Positions 44,240 through 52,885 of a stretch of DNA of 64,000 nucleotides are shown here, piece by piece (the stretch's first letter is position 1; each line of letters opens with the position of its first letter). This stretch comes from Eubacterium_U album (GTDB taxonomy: Bacteria; Bacillota; Clostridia; Lachnospirales; Lachnospiraceae): positions 124,001 through 188,000 of the forward strand of contig NZ_JAODBU010000007.1 in NCBI RefSeq assembly GCF_025336545.1, in the 5' to 3' direction. The notes under the pieces are model-generated. The model worked only from the letters and a program-made list of their open reading frames with translations. It made no database searches and was not told the DNA's origin. A program made the position numbers and the translations under genes.

Positions 44240-45979
44240 ATGAGTGAAAAAATAGAAAATTTATTGAATGTTGCCTTGGAAGCTAATATTCAGGAATTAG
44301 ATAAATGCCGGGAACTATCAGCAGGTTTTAATCCAATAGATAACTCCTGGGATTTGATTATAAGGTTCACGGGAACTCCGGATTTTTTAGAAAAATATAA
44401 TGGAATACAATATGAAATATTGTCAAATAATTTTGCAATATTATCTGTGCCAAAAGAAACTATTGATAAACTTGCTGAGGATGACAGTGTTATTTATATT
44501 GAAAAAGCAAAACCGTTATATTTTGCAGTTATAAATAACAGAAGTGAAGCATGTGTTACAAATGCACAGAATCAGTTTGGTATATATGGAGAAGGGGTAA
44601 TTATTGCGGTAATAGACAGTGGAATAGATTATGCAAATTCAGCATTTATAGATGAATTTGGGAAAACTAGAATTATTGAGATTTGGGATCAGACAATAGG
44701 GAATGGTGAAAATACATACGGTTTTAACAGAGGAACATTTTATACGGATAGTCAGATAAATGCAGCAATAAATGCGCCGGATTTTAGAGAAAGATATGAA
44801 ATTGTACCATCAAGAGATTATTCAGGACATGGAACTCATGTAGCAGGTATTGCTGCAGGAAATTTTGCAAACGATAAAAGAAATAATATCGGAATAGCAA
44901 CTAAAAGCAAATTGTTAATTGTTAAATTGGCGACACCGAGAGAAAATTCGTTTCCGACAACAATAGAACTTATGGAAGCAATTGATTATGTAACAAGGAA
45001 AGCAGAAGAGCTGCAAATGCCGATTGTTATAAATTTAAGTTTTGGAAATAACTATGGTTCTCATGATGGAACATCATTGCTTGAAACATATATTAACGAG
45101 ATATCTGCAAAGGAAAGAATATCCGTTGTAATAGGTTCAGGAAACGAAGGAAATGCGGGGGGACATACAAGTGGAAAAATCGATACAGGTGAAACAGAAA
45201 ATATAGAATTTGCAGTATCAAATTATCAAAATTCCCTTAATTTGCAAATATGGAAGTCTTATGCAGATATATTTGAAATAGAATTAATTTCACCAACAGG
45301 CGAAAGTACCGGAATTTTTACTGATGCAAATGAAGTTATGAAATATAATATCTCTTCAGATAGAACAAGGTTGATGGTATATTATGGAACACCTAAACCT
45401 TATAGCATATATCAGGAGGTATATGTTCAATTCGTGCCTGAAGATATGTATATTCAGTCAGGTATTTGGACTGTGAGGATAACATCGGTTAAATCAGTGT
45501 TAGGAGCGTATAATATGTGGTTGCCTGTTGAGGCTTCATTAGGTACAAATACAAGGTTTTTAAATCCTATACCTGACACTACGTTGACAATTCCATCAAC
45601 TGCTTCTAAAGCAATTACTGTAGGAGCGTATGATAGTAACAGGCAGACATATGCAGACTTTTCAGGAAGAGGATTTACAAGAGAAACAAATCAAATTAAA
45701 CCGGATATTGTAGCACCGGGAGTAGATATAATATCGGCGGCAGTTGGCGGAGGACTTTCATCAAAAAGTGGAACATCAATGGCAACGCCATTTGTTTCAG
45801 GAGCAGCAGCGTTGCTTATGGAATGGGGAATAATTAATGGAAATGACAAGTATTTATATGGAGAAAAACTTAAGGCTTATCTGATAAGAGGAGCAAGAAA
45901 AATAGATGGATTTAAAAAATGGCCAAATCCTATGATGGGATGGGGAGCATTATGTATTAGAAATAGTATACCGAGATGA
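44240..45979 (+). CDS. Subtilisin-like S8 peptidase, CspB/CspC-like
   Basis: 579 residues from the ATG at 44240 (44234 is an equally possible ATG; neither has a clear RBS). Catalytic triad complete: Asp126 in AVIDSGIDY, His197 in SGHGTHVAGIAAG and Ser513 in SGTSMATPFVSG, with the oxyanion Asn in GSGNEGNAGGH. No signal peptide; a prodomain-like N-terminus of about 110 residues, and an insertion of about 170 residues between Asn and Ser (jelly-roll like). This architecture matches the Csp germination proteases and related cytoplasmic subtilases of Clostridia. Substrate unknown; no germination genes adjacent. Confidence 0.92.
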   Translation: MSEKIENLLNVALEANIQELDKCRELSAGFNPIDNSWDLIIRFTGTPDFLEKYNGIQYEILSNNFAILSVPKETIDKLAEDDSVIYIEKAKPLYFAVINNRSEACVTNAQNQFGIYGEGVIIAVIDSGIDYANSAFIDEFGKTRIIEIWDQTIGNGENTYGFNRGTFYTDSQINAAINAPDFRERYEIVPSRDYSGHGTHVAGIAAGNFANDKRNNIGIATKSKLLIVKLATPRENSFPTTIELMEAIDYVTRKAEELQMPIVINLSFGNNYGSHDGTSLLETYINEISAKERISVVIGSGNEGNAGGHTSGKIDTGETENIEFAVSNYQNSLNLQIWKSYADIFEIELISPTGESTGIFTDANEVMKYNISSDRTRLMVYYGTPKPYSIYQEVYVQFVPEDMYIQSGIWTVRITSVKSVLGAYNMWLPVEASLGTNTRFLNPIPDTTLTIPSTASKAITVGAYDSNRQTYADFSGRGFTRETNQIKPDIVAPGVDIISAAVGGGLSSKSGTSMATPFVSGAAALLMEWGIINGNDKYLYGEKLKAYLIRGARKIDGFKKWPNPMMGWGALCIRNSIPR

Positions 45980-46181
45980 TATTTGAAATTTGTACTATAG
46001 GACTATAGACTTTATGGACAAATAATGGTATAGTTGTCTAGTTACCCGTTTGAAGTTGTTTATTTTATAAAGTAAATTGCGTGGTATACAACATATGCCA
46101 ATTAATTAGTGGTATATATTTTGATATTTGAATTTGATAATACGTTAGTTTGTAGTTATATATACATTTGGAGGAATAATG

Positions 46182-47051
46182 ATGAAGAAGACAGGAATTT
46201 TAACTGACAGTCATAGCGGAATAACACAGGAAGAAGCTAAAAAACTTGGGATATATGTGTTGCCAATGCCATTTTACATTAATGATCAATGTCATTACGA
46301 AGGTAAAGATATAAGTAGAGAAGAATTTATAGAATTGCTTAAAAATGATGAGAATGTAAGTACATCACAGCCATCACCTGAGGCAGTTATGAACTTATGG
46401 GATGAAATTTTAAAAGAATACGAAGAATTAGTTTATATACCAATAAGCAGTGGACTTAGTGGCTCATGTTCAACAGCAATGGCTATGGCACAGAATGATG
46501 ATTATGATGGTAAAGTTTTTGTAGTTGATAACGGAAGAGTTTCAACGCCTATGAAACAGTCTGTTTTAGATGCAATCGAGTTGTTAAATGAAGGTTGTAG
46601 TGCGAAGGAAATAAAGAACAGACTTGAAGATGCAAAAGGAAAAATGGGAATTTTTGTTGCTGTAGATGATTTGAAATATTTAAAGAAAGGTGGAAGAATT
46701 TCATCTAGTGTAGCACTTGTAGGTGGAATGCTTAAAGTTAAGCCAATTTTAAAATTTGATATTGGTACACTTGATTCTTTTAAAAATTGTAGAGGATTGA
46801 TAAAGGCAAAAACAGTAATGATAGAGGAAGTGAAAAGAATAGTTACAACAGACTATGCAGAAGACTTTGAAAAAGGAAATGTACATATTTTAGCAGCATC
46901 AAGTGCTGATGAAGAAGAAACAAAGAAGTGGGTTAATGAAATACAGGAAGCTTTCCCTGGAATAAAAGTGTTATGGGATTATTTACCAATGGGAATAACA
47001 TGTCATATTGGACCGGGAGGACTTGGAATAGGATATTCTGTAAGACCATAA
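46182..47051 (+). CDS. DegV family fatty-acid-binding protein
   Basis: 289 residues. DegV/FakB fold that binds a fatty acid for phosphorylation by FakA. Marks: GILTDSHSGI at the N-terminus, TSQPSPEAVMNLW, IPISSGLSGSCSTAMAMA, AVDDLKYLKKGGRISSSVALVGGMLKVKPIL, and the C-terminal HIGPGGLGIGY. The ATG at 46182 is 7 bases from GAGG; another ATG at 46179 is too close. No FakA kinase is in the window. Monocistronic. Confidence 0.93.
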   Translation: MKKTGILTDSHSGITQEEAKKLGIYVLPMPFYINDQCHYEGKDISREEFIELLKNDENVSTSQPSPEAVMNLWDEILKEYEELVYIPISSGLSGSCSTAMAMAQNDDYDGKVFVVDNGRVSTPMKQSVLDAIELLNEGCSAKEIKNRLEDAKGKMGIFVAVDDLKYLKKGGRISSSVALVGGMLKVKPILKFDIGTLDSFKNCRGLIKAKTVMIEEVKRIVTTDYAEDFEKGNVHILAASSADEEETKKWVNEIQEAFPGIKVLWDYLPMGITCHIGPGGLGIGYSVRP

Positions 47052-47137
47052 AGATGTAAATATTTATTATTATGAAGATATTGTATTAAAAGTAAAATTT
47101 TCTTAACACGTTTTAGTACAATTTTATACATAGATAG

Positions 47138-47167
47138 TTGAAAGAGATAGCAAAATTATGATATAAT
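47138..47167 (+). promoter_or_regulatory. Promoter of the toxin-antitoxin pair
   Basis: TTGAAA (47138-47143), 18-base spacer, TATAAT (47162-47167). Flanked by the partly palindromic ATATAATTTGCATATAATAT, a possible site for autorepression by the antitoxin. Confidence 0.6.
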
Positions 47168-47197
47168 TTGCATATAATATATGTGGAGGTGATTATA

Positions 47198-47476
47198 ATG
47201 TTATCTATACAGGAATCAATAAGACCATCTGCTGATTTAAGAAATCATTATAATGAAATATCTAAGCAGTGTAAGGAAAATAAAGAAGCAGTAATTATTA
47301 CAGTAAATGGTAGAGGAGATACAGTTTCTCTATCATATGAAGAATATAAAAATATGAAAGCACGAATAGAGTTGTTAGAAGTGCTAGCTGAAGCAGAGGA
47401 TGATGTGAAAAATGGTAGGGTTGCCCCGATAAGTGATACATTTGATGATTTACGTAAAATGTTTCAGGAGGGGTAA
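47198..47476 (+). CDS. Type II antitoxin, Phd/YefM-like
   Basis: 92 residues. N-terminal Phd/YefM-type fold for dimerisation and DNA binding (MLSIQESIRPSADLRNHYNEISKQC, then EAVIITVNGRGDTVSLSYEEYKNMKARIELLEVLAEAEDDVKNG). The acidic C-terminus (SDTFDDLRKMFQEG) would wrap the toxin. The ATG at 47198 has a perfect GGAGGTGAT RBS. The toxin gene starts 3 bases after its stop. Confidence 0.88.
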   Translation: MLSIQESIRPSADLRNHYNEISKQCKENKEAVIITVNGRGDTVSLSYEEYKNMKARIELLEVLAEAEDDVKNGRVAPISDTFDDLRKMFQEG

Positions 47477-47479
47477 GTG

Positions 47480-47797
47480 ATGAAATATGAGGTGATAAGA
47501 ACTGATACAGCTGATGCAGGAATTAGAAAAATAATACTATATATTGCTCAGAATTTTGGAAATACGGTTGCACTTGAAAAACTAGATGATATTGAAAAGA
47601 GAATTCTTCAGTTAGGTGAAGATCCATATATTGGAACAAATCCAAGATATTCTATACTTAGGCGACAGGGCTATAAAGTACTTATTTTAGAAAAAAATTT
47701 AGTTTTTTATAAAATTGATGAAGTAAACAAGCAGGTAGTTGTATATGCAGTTATAGATCAACGACAGGATTATTTGAATATTATACAAGGTTTATAA
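47480..47797 (+). CDS. Type II toxin, RelE/ParE superfamily
   Basis: 105 residues from the ATG at 47480 (RBS GGAGGGG lies inside the end of the antitoxin gene; a GTG at 47477 is less likely). RelE/ParE fold: EVIRTDTADAGIRKIILYIAQNFGNTVALEKLDDIEKRILQL, RYSILRRQGYKVLILEKNLVFYKIDEVNKQVVVYAVIDQRQDYLNI. The basic RRQGYK and the C-terminal DQRQDY are typical of the RelE/ParE group. Whether it cleaves mRNA or poisons gyrase is not decided by sequence. Confidence 0.88.
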   Translation: MKYEVIRTDTADAGIRKIILYIAQNFGNTVALEKLDDIEKRILQLGEDPYIGTNPRYSILRRQGYKVLILEKNLVFYKIDEVNKQVVVYAVIDQRQDYLNIIQGL

Positions 47798-47829
47798 ATT
47801 AATAAAAAGTTTTAAATTGAATAAAAATG

Positions 47830-47875
47830 TTAAAGGGAATCCTTCTTAACGAGTATGTTAAGGAGGATTTCCTGT
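47830..47875. terminator. Hairpin after the toxin-antitoxin pair
   Basis: GGGAATCCTTCTTAAC pairs, with two mismatches or G-U pairs, with GTTAAGGAGGATTTCCT (about 47835-47873). The T-run is weak on the plus strand, so it may be a terminator or only a stable stem. Confidence 0.5.
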
Positions 47876-48087
47876 ATTTAGAGAATGTTTTTATGTCAGA
47901 TTTATAGTAAAGAAAAATTGTTTATAGGTCAGGTTTATATTGTAGAAAATTTAAAATAGTTTCAGGTGTGACAGGATGATTGTAAGAGTTAATTTACTAA
48001 TCACATTCCGTGTTACATATGTGAATGTGTAAAAAGCATGAATGATATAAAAAATATAGTCAAAAATAAGTAAAAAGGAGATATAAA

Positions 48088-50241
48088 ATGAAAGATAAAA
48101 TTTTTGGCGTATTACAGCGAGTAGGAAGATCATTTATGCTTCCAATAGCAATTCTACCGGTTGCAGGTTTATTGCTTGGACTTGGTAGTTCATTTACGAA
48201 TGAAACAATGTTAAAGACATACGGACTTTGGAATGTAATGGGACCGGGAACATTATTTAATGCTATATTTCAGGTTATGAGTGATGCAGGGAATATAGTA
48301 TTTGCTAATCTACCTATTATATTTGCAATGGGCGTTGCCATTGGTATGGCTAAGAAAGAAAAAGAAGTTGCAGCACTGTCGGCAGCAATAGCATTTTTTA
48401 TAATGCATGCATCAATTGGCGCAATGATAACAATTAACGGCGGAGCAGAAAAAATGTTAGAAGGTGCTACAGCTGATGTTGTGGGCATAACTTCTCTTCA
48501 GATGGGAGTTTTTGGCGGTATTATTGTAGGATTAGGAGTTGCAGCATTGCATAATAAATTTTACAAAATACAGTTGCCACAGGTGCTATCGTTTTTTGGA
48601 GGAACAAGATTTGTCCCTATTATATGTTCTTTGGTATATACGTTAGTAGGTATTTTAATGTTCTTTATATGGCCTGTAATTCAAAGTGGTATATATTCCG
48701 TTGGTGATTTAGTACTTAATTCAGGATATGCAGGAACCTGGGTGTATGGATTTATGGAAAGATTATTGATTCCATTTGGTCTTCATCATGTATTTTATCT
48801 TCCGTTCTGGCAGACAGGTGTTGGTGGAACGATGGAAGTTGGAGGACAGCTAATAGAAGGTGCTCAAAATATATTTTTTGCACAGCTTGCTGATCCTACA
48901 GTTACTGAATTTTCAGTTTCAGCGACAAGATTTATGTCAGGAAAATTTCCTCTTATGATTTTTGGGCTTCCGGGTGCTGCACTTGCAATGTATAAAACGG
49001 CAAAACCAGAGAAAAAGAAAGAAGTTGAAGGACTTTTATTATCAGCTGCGCTTACATCCATGATTACCGGAATTACAGAGCCGTTAGAATTCACATTCCT
49101 TTTTGTTGCACCTTTACTTTATGGCATACATTGTGTATTTGCGGGACTTGCATATATGCTTATGCATGTATTTAAAGTTGGTGTAGGGATGACTTTTTCA
49201 GGCGGTCTTATTGATATGTTTCTTTTTGGTATAATGCAGGGAAATGCAAAGACAAACTGGATATGGATTGTTATAGTAGGTGTGGTATATTTTATTGTCT
49301 ATTATCTGTTGTTTAGTTTTTTAATAAATAAACTTGATTTAAAAACACCGGGAAGAGATGATAGTGATGAAGTTAAATTATATAGAAGAAGTGATGTCGA
49401 AGCAAAGAAAAAAGGTGAAGCAAAAGCAGATAATGTAAATTCGTCAGATGAATTATCAGAAATGATTTGCAAAGGACTAGGTGGAAAGAAAAATATATCA
49501 GATGTAGATTGTTGTGCCACAAGACTTAGATGTACGGTTTATAAAGCAGAATTAGTAAATGATTCATTACTAAAAAATACAGGAGCGTCAGGGGTTGTCC
49601 ATAAAGGAAATGGTGTGCAGATTATTTATGGACCAAGAGTAACAGTTATTAAATCTAATTTTGAGGATTATCTGGAAACAGCTCCAAATATAGAGTATAA
49701 TAAAAAAGATAATACCGTTAAAAATGAAGACAAAGAAGATGATATTTTTAATGAAGATAAAGACAAAAAGAAAATAGTTAAATCAATTGTAATTTCAAGT
49801 CCTATTACAGGAATATCTGCAAATTTGGATACAGCAACAGATGAAGCATTTGCAAGTAGAATGATGGGAGATGGCGCGATAGTCACTCCGACAGATGAAA
49901 TTGTTGTGGCACCTGATGATGGAGAAATTATATTTGTATTTGATACTAAACATGCAGTAGGGTTTACAACTAAAGATGGAATAAGTATGATTATTCACAT
50001 TGGAATTGATACTGTAAAATTAGGCGGACAGGGATTTAGCGTATTAGTAAAAGCAGGTGACAAAATGAAAAAAGGTGATACAATAATGAAACTTGATTTA
50101 GAATATTTAAAACAAAATGCACCATCAGTTGCTTCACCTGTTATATGTACTGAATTAGCTGACAATCAGAAAATCAGATTAGTTGCAGAAGGAAAAATAA
50201 ATGCAGGCGAAGAGTTATTTGCAATTGATTTTTATGAGTAA
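48088..50241 (+). CDS. PTS glucose-family transporter, EIICBA fusion
   Basis: 717 residues. Takes up and phosphorylates a hexose. EIIC (about 1-400): VGRSFMLPIAILPVAGLLLGLG, FGLHHVFYLPFW and ITEPLEFTFLFVAPLLY. EIIB (about 435-535): phospho-Cys C476 in DCCATRLRCTV. EIIA (about 565-717): H622 in KHAVGF and phospho-His H637 in IIHIGIDTVKLGG. PtsG-like IIC, so glucose or a close relative such as GlcNAc. A long lysine-rich linker joins B and A. RBS AAAGGAGAT. No antiterminator gene in the window. Confidence 0.94.
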   Translation: MKDKIFGVLQRVGRSFMLPIAILPVAGLLLGLGSSFTNETMLKTYGLWNVMGPGTLFNAIFQVMSDAGNIVFANLPIIFAMGVAIGMAKKEKEVAALSAAIAFFIMHASIGAMITINGGAEKMLEGATADVVGITSLQMGVFGGIIVGLGVAALHNKFYKIQLPQVLSFFGGTRFVPIICSLVYTLVGILMFFIWPVIQSGIYSVGDLVLNSGYAGTWVYGFMERLLIPFGLHHVFYLPFWQTGVGGTMEVGGQLIEGAQNIFFAQLADPTVTEFSVSATRFMSGKFPLMIFGLPGAALAMYKTAKPEKKKEVEGLLLSAALTSMITGITEPLEFTFLFVAPLLYGIHCVFAGLAYMLMHVFKVGVGMTFSGGLIDMFLFGIMQGNAKTNWIWIVIVGVVYFIVYYLLFSFLINKLDLKTPGRDDSDEVKLYRRSDVEAKKKGEAKADNVNSSDELSEMICKGLGGKKNISDVDCCATRLRCTVYKAELVNDSLLKNTGASGVVHKGNGVQIIYGPRVTVIKSNFEDYLETAPNIEYNKKDNTVKNEDKEDDIFNEDKDKKKIVKSIVISSPITGISANLDTATDEAFASRMMGDGAIVTPTDEIVVAPDDGEIIFVFDTKHAVGFTTKDGISMIIHIGIDTVKLGGQGFSVLVKAGDKMKKGDTIMKLDLEYLKQNAPSVASPVICTELADNQKIRLVAEGKINAGEELFAIDFYE

Positions 50242-50311
50242 AATACGAATGTATTAAGATATGTATAGATATGCATATTTACAAAAATACAATTGGAGAA
50301 TTATATAAATT

Positions 50312-50926
50312 ATGAGAACAATACTTTATGCTTTATTTGGATATATTTCAGGTAGTGTTTTATATGCTAAAAATTTTATGAAATTATTTAATAAAGAAGA
50401 ATTAATTGAAGAAAGTAAAGATAAGAATCCGGGAACAGCAAATGCATTTATGTACGGAGGAATGACTTGTGGAATCATGACACTTATATGTGAACTTTTA
50501 AAGGGAATTGTACCGGTACACATGTATATAAATGGAGCAACACCACAGGAAATGGGAATAATTCCGCTAGCAATTGTTTTAACTATGCCTGTTGTTGGCC
50601 ATGTGTGTTCTATGTTTGACAATTTCCATGGAGGAAAAGGAATTGCCGTAACATTTGGATGCCTGTTAGGGCTAGCACCTGATATAAAGGCTGTAATTAT
50701 TTTGGCATTATTTTTTATATTTTACTCACTAATATTTAGAGTAATTCCACATTTTTACAGAACAATAGTTACTTATGTGAGTACATTGGCGGGACTATTC
50801 ATATTAAATGAAAATCAGGCAGTGAATATTGGATTTTTATTTATTACATTAGTTGTGTTAGTAAGACTACATCAAAGTACAGAAGTTAGAGAAAAGTTAA
50901 GGATTAAATTATTATGGATGCGTTAA
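50312..50926 (+). CDS. plsY: Acyl-phosphate:glycerol-3-phosphate acyltransferase PlsY-like
   Basis: 204 residues, five or so membrane helices. Family motifs: GYISGSVLYAK, DKNPGTANAF (motif 2, usually DKNPGTTN) and GHVCSMFDNFHGGKGIAVTFG (motif 3, usually HxFPvF-GGKG). First acylation step of phospholipid synthesis. It departs from canonical PlsY in the Phe-Asn replacement before GGKG, so a paralogue with a special role is possible. Overlaps the next gene by 13 bases, an arrangement pairing membrane-lipid acylation with lipid glycosylation. Confidence 0.85.
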   Translation: MRTILYALFGYISGSVLYAKNFMKLFNKEELIEESKDKNPGTANAFMYGGMTCGIMTLICELLKGIVPVHMYINGATPQEMGIIPLAIVLTMPVVGHVCSMFDNFHGGKGIAVTFGCLLGLAPDIKAVIILALFFIFYSLIFRVIPHFYRTIVTYVSTLAGLFILNENQAVNIGFLFITLVVLVRLHQSTEVREKLRIKLLWMR

Positions 50927-52032
50927 TATTATCATGTGGCACAGGCGGTGGACATAATGCAGCAGGTGCAGCTATAAAAGAAGAACTAATTAAAAGAGGA
51001 TATAATGTTAAATTTTTCAATCCATATGCTTTAAAAAGTAACAGGCTTGCAAGAGTTATAGACAGGGCATATGTCGGACTTGTACAGAAAGCTCCAAATG
51101 TATTTGGAGTTGTGTATAAAATTGGAAATGCTTACAGAAAACTTCCTTTTCATTCTCCGGTCTATTATGCAAATGGAAGAATTGCAGCAATAATAGAAGA
51201 TTATATTCAAAAAAACAAATGCGACATAATAATTATGCCACATTTGTTCCCGGCAGAAATCATAACTCAAATGAAAAGAAAAGGATATGAACTTCCACCT
51301 ACAGTTTTTGTTGGAACTGATTATACATGTATTCCGTTTACAGAGGAAACAGAATGTGATTATTATGTTATTCCTGCCAAGGATTTGGAAAAAGAATATA
51401 TTAAGCGTGGGATAAAAAAAGAAAAATTAAGAACTTTTGGAATTCCGGTTAGAGAGGTATTTGATCATAGCATTAATATGGATGAGGCTAAACTAGAACT
51501 TGGACTTAGTGTTAGTAACAGATATATTTTGGTATCAGGCGGAAGCATTGGTGCGGGAAATGTTGAAAAAGTTGTAAAGAATTTATCCGATTATTATGAT
51601 GGAACAAATGTAAAACTAATAATAATTTGTGGAAATAACAAAAAACTTTTGAATAAACTTAAGGACAAATATAGTGAGAAATGTATTTTAATAGGTCATA
51701 CGAACGATATTGCAAAATACATGATGGCAAGTAATTTAATTATCGGAAAACCCGGTGGGTTGTCTTCTACCGAGGCAGCAGTTGTAGGAAAGCCTTTTAT
51801 CCATATTACACCTATTCCGGGGTGCGAAACTTACAACATGAGATATTTTTACAGCAAAGGAATGAGTATTCCGGTTAAAAGAATTACAGAAAAATTTGGA
51901 AAGATATGTGATAAAACAATGGAAGAAGACAATAAAAAGAAAATGATTTGTCAGCAGAAAAATAATATTTCAGCTAATGCAAGAATTCTTATTGGTGATA
52001 TGGCTGATGAATTGTGTAAAACTAAATTGTAA
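50914..52032 (+). CDS. MGDG synthase/UgtP-like diacylglycerol glycosyltransferase
   Basis: 372 residues. N-terminal MGDG-synthase domain (LSCGTGGGHNAAGAAIKEELIKRG, then IIIMPHLFPAEII) and GT28-type C-terminal domain (LVSGGSIGAGNVEKVVKNL, ASNLIIGKPGGLSSTEAAVVGKPFIHITPIPGCE). Adds sugar to diacylglycerol to form glycolipid, possibly a lipoteichoic-acid anchor. Starts inside the plsY-like gene, so translationally coupled. Terminator at 52085-52130. Confidence 0.9.
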   Translation: MDALILSCGTGGGHNAAGAAIKEELIKRGYNVKFFNPYALKSNRLARVIDRAYVGLVQKAPNVFGVVYKIGNAYRKLPFHSPVYYANGRIAAIIEDYIQKNKCDIIIMPHLFPAEIITQMKRKGYELPPTVFVGTDYTCIPFTEETECDYYVIPAKDLEKEYIKRGIKKEKLRTFGIPVREVFDHSINMDEAKLELGLSVSNRYILVSGGSIGAGNVEKVVKNLSDYYDGTNVKLIIICGNNKKLLNKLKDKYSEKCILIGHTNDIAKYMMASNLIIGKPGGLSSTEAAVVGKPFIHITPIPGCETYNMRYFYSKGMSIPVKRITEKFGKICDKTMEEDNKKKMICQQKNNISANARILIGDMADELCKTKL

Positions 52033-52084
52033 TTTGTAGTAAGTTTGTTTGATATCATATCGTATATTTTGCCAATATAATCAT

Positions 52085-52130
52085 AAAAGTCAATGATATT
52101 TGAAAAAATCAAATATTGTTGGCTTTTTTT
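52085..52130 (+). terminator. Terminator after the glycosyltransferase
   Basis: AAAAGTCAATGATATTTG (52085-52102) pairs with CAAATATTGTTGGCTTTT (52110-52127), then T-run. Confidence 0.85.
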
Positions 52131-52208
52131 AAGTTCATTTAAGGTTGGCATTTTATTATATGACCATAAGATGAAACTCAGTTAGATAAGTGAAATGAAG
52201 TGTAAGAT

Positions 52209-52367
52209 ATGAGACATAAATTTTTAGTAGGAATTATGGCAGTAACAATGGTAGGTGCATCTCTTAGTGGGTGTGTAGGCAGTTCAGGAAAACAATCAAA
52301 TGAAGAAAAGACTGTTTATGGACAGGTAAGCAAGGTATATGATGATGAAATAACTATAAAGCTTTGA
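52209..52367 (+). CDS. Very small lipoprotein, probably a truncated gene
   Basis: 52 residues, too short for ordinary gene callers. MRHKFLVGIMAVTMVGASLSGC is a lipoprotein signal (Cys22), and what follows, SSGKQ then TVYGQVSKVYDDEITIKL, resembles the first strand pair of the GKVT-x-V-x-x-x-x-ITL beta-barrel repeat seen in Lachnospiraceae lipoproteins of around 150-250 residues. The TGA comes straight after this first repeat, and no continuation is found in any frame before the terminator at 52409. Either a remnant or a genuine mini-lipoprotein. No clear RBS (GTAAGAT). Confidence 0.5.
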   Translation: MRHKFLVGIMAVTMVGASLSGCVGSSGKQSNEEKTVYGQVSKVYDDEITIKL

Positions 52368-52408
52368 ACCTTAAATGTATAGCGAATTATATTATAAAAA
52401 TTTACTTC

Positions 52409-52451
52409 AAATAAAAAACGGAATTGGAAAAATCCAACTCTGTTTTTATTT
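52409..52451. terminator. Bidirectional terminator
   Basis: AAATAAAAAACGGAATTGGA (52409-52428) pairs with TCCAACTCTGTTTTTATTT (52433-52451); two mismatched positions. Lies between two convergent mini-genes. Confidence 0.85.
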
Positions 52452-52453
52452 GA

Positions 52454-52654
52454 TTAAACAACATTCTTGATTTTAGACCATTTGCCATAAATCTTTTTAC
52501 CATTTACAGTAGTTCCGTCATCTGATAAAACAATAGAAGTTTCAGTCCCAGTAGTATCAGCATAAACTGATTTTAGATTAATACATCCAATTCCCAAAGA
52601 AACTATATTTAATGATAATATTGTTGATAAAATTAATTTGTCTGATTGTTTCAT
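52454..52654 (-). CDS. Small secreted protein, probably a fragment
   Basis: 66 residues. Signal peptide MKQSDKLILSTILSLNIVSL to SVYA|DT, mature part of about 34 residues (TGTETSIVLSDDGTTVNGKKIYG...). LSDDGTTVNGKK resembles the opening of the carbohydrate-binding-type domains in larger Lachnospiraceae surface proteins, so this may be a truncated copy. AGGAGG RBS (RC of CCTCCT at 52665-52671) is good, so the peptide may still be made. Convergent with the mini-lipoprotein at 52209. Confidence 0.55.
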   Translation of the reverse strand: MKQSDKLILSTILSLNIVSLGIGCINLKSVYADTTGTETSIVLSDDGTTVNGKKIYGKWSKIKNVV

Positions 52655-52885
52655 ATAACAAATCCTCCTTTTAATATTTTAATTGTTGTACATATAATAG
52701 AATGCGAAACTAAAATGAACTTTAAATGGCAGTCGGTGTTGAAAAATAATCTAAATTTAATTAAAATTTATTGTGTAATAACAGATAAAAAATAAAATGA
52801 GTAAGGTTAATTTTTTATAATAAATATTTTAGGTGGTTAATCCAATTAAAAAAGAAAATACATATTAGAAGAGGAGTAGAAAATT

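Noticed and set aside
47940..48087. Possible PTS antiterminator (RAT) site before the EIICBA gene
   Set aside because: GGTGTGACAGGATGATTG is faintly like a RAT, but the CAGGCAAAACC half is missing.
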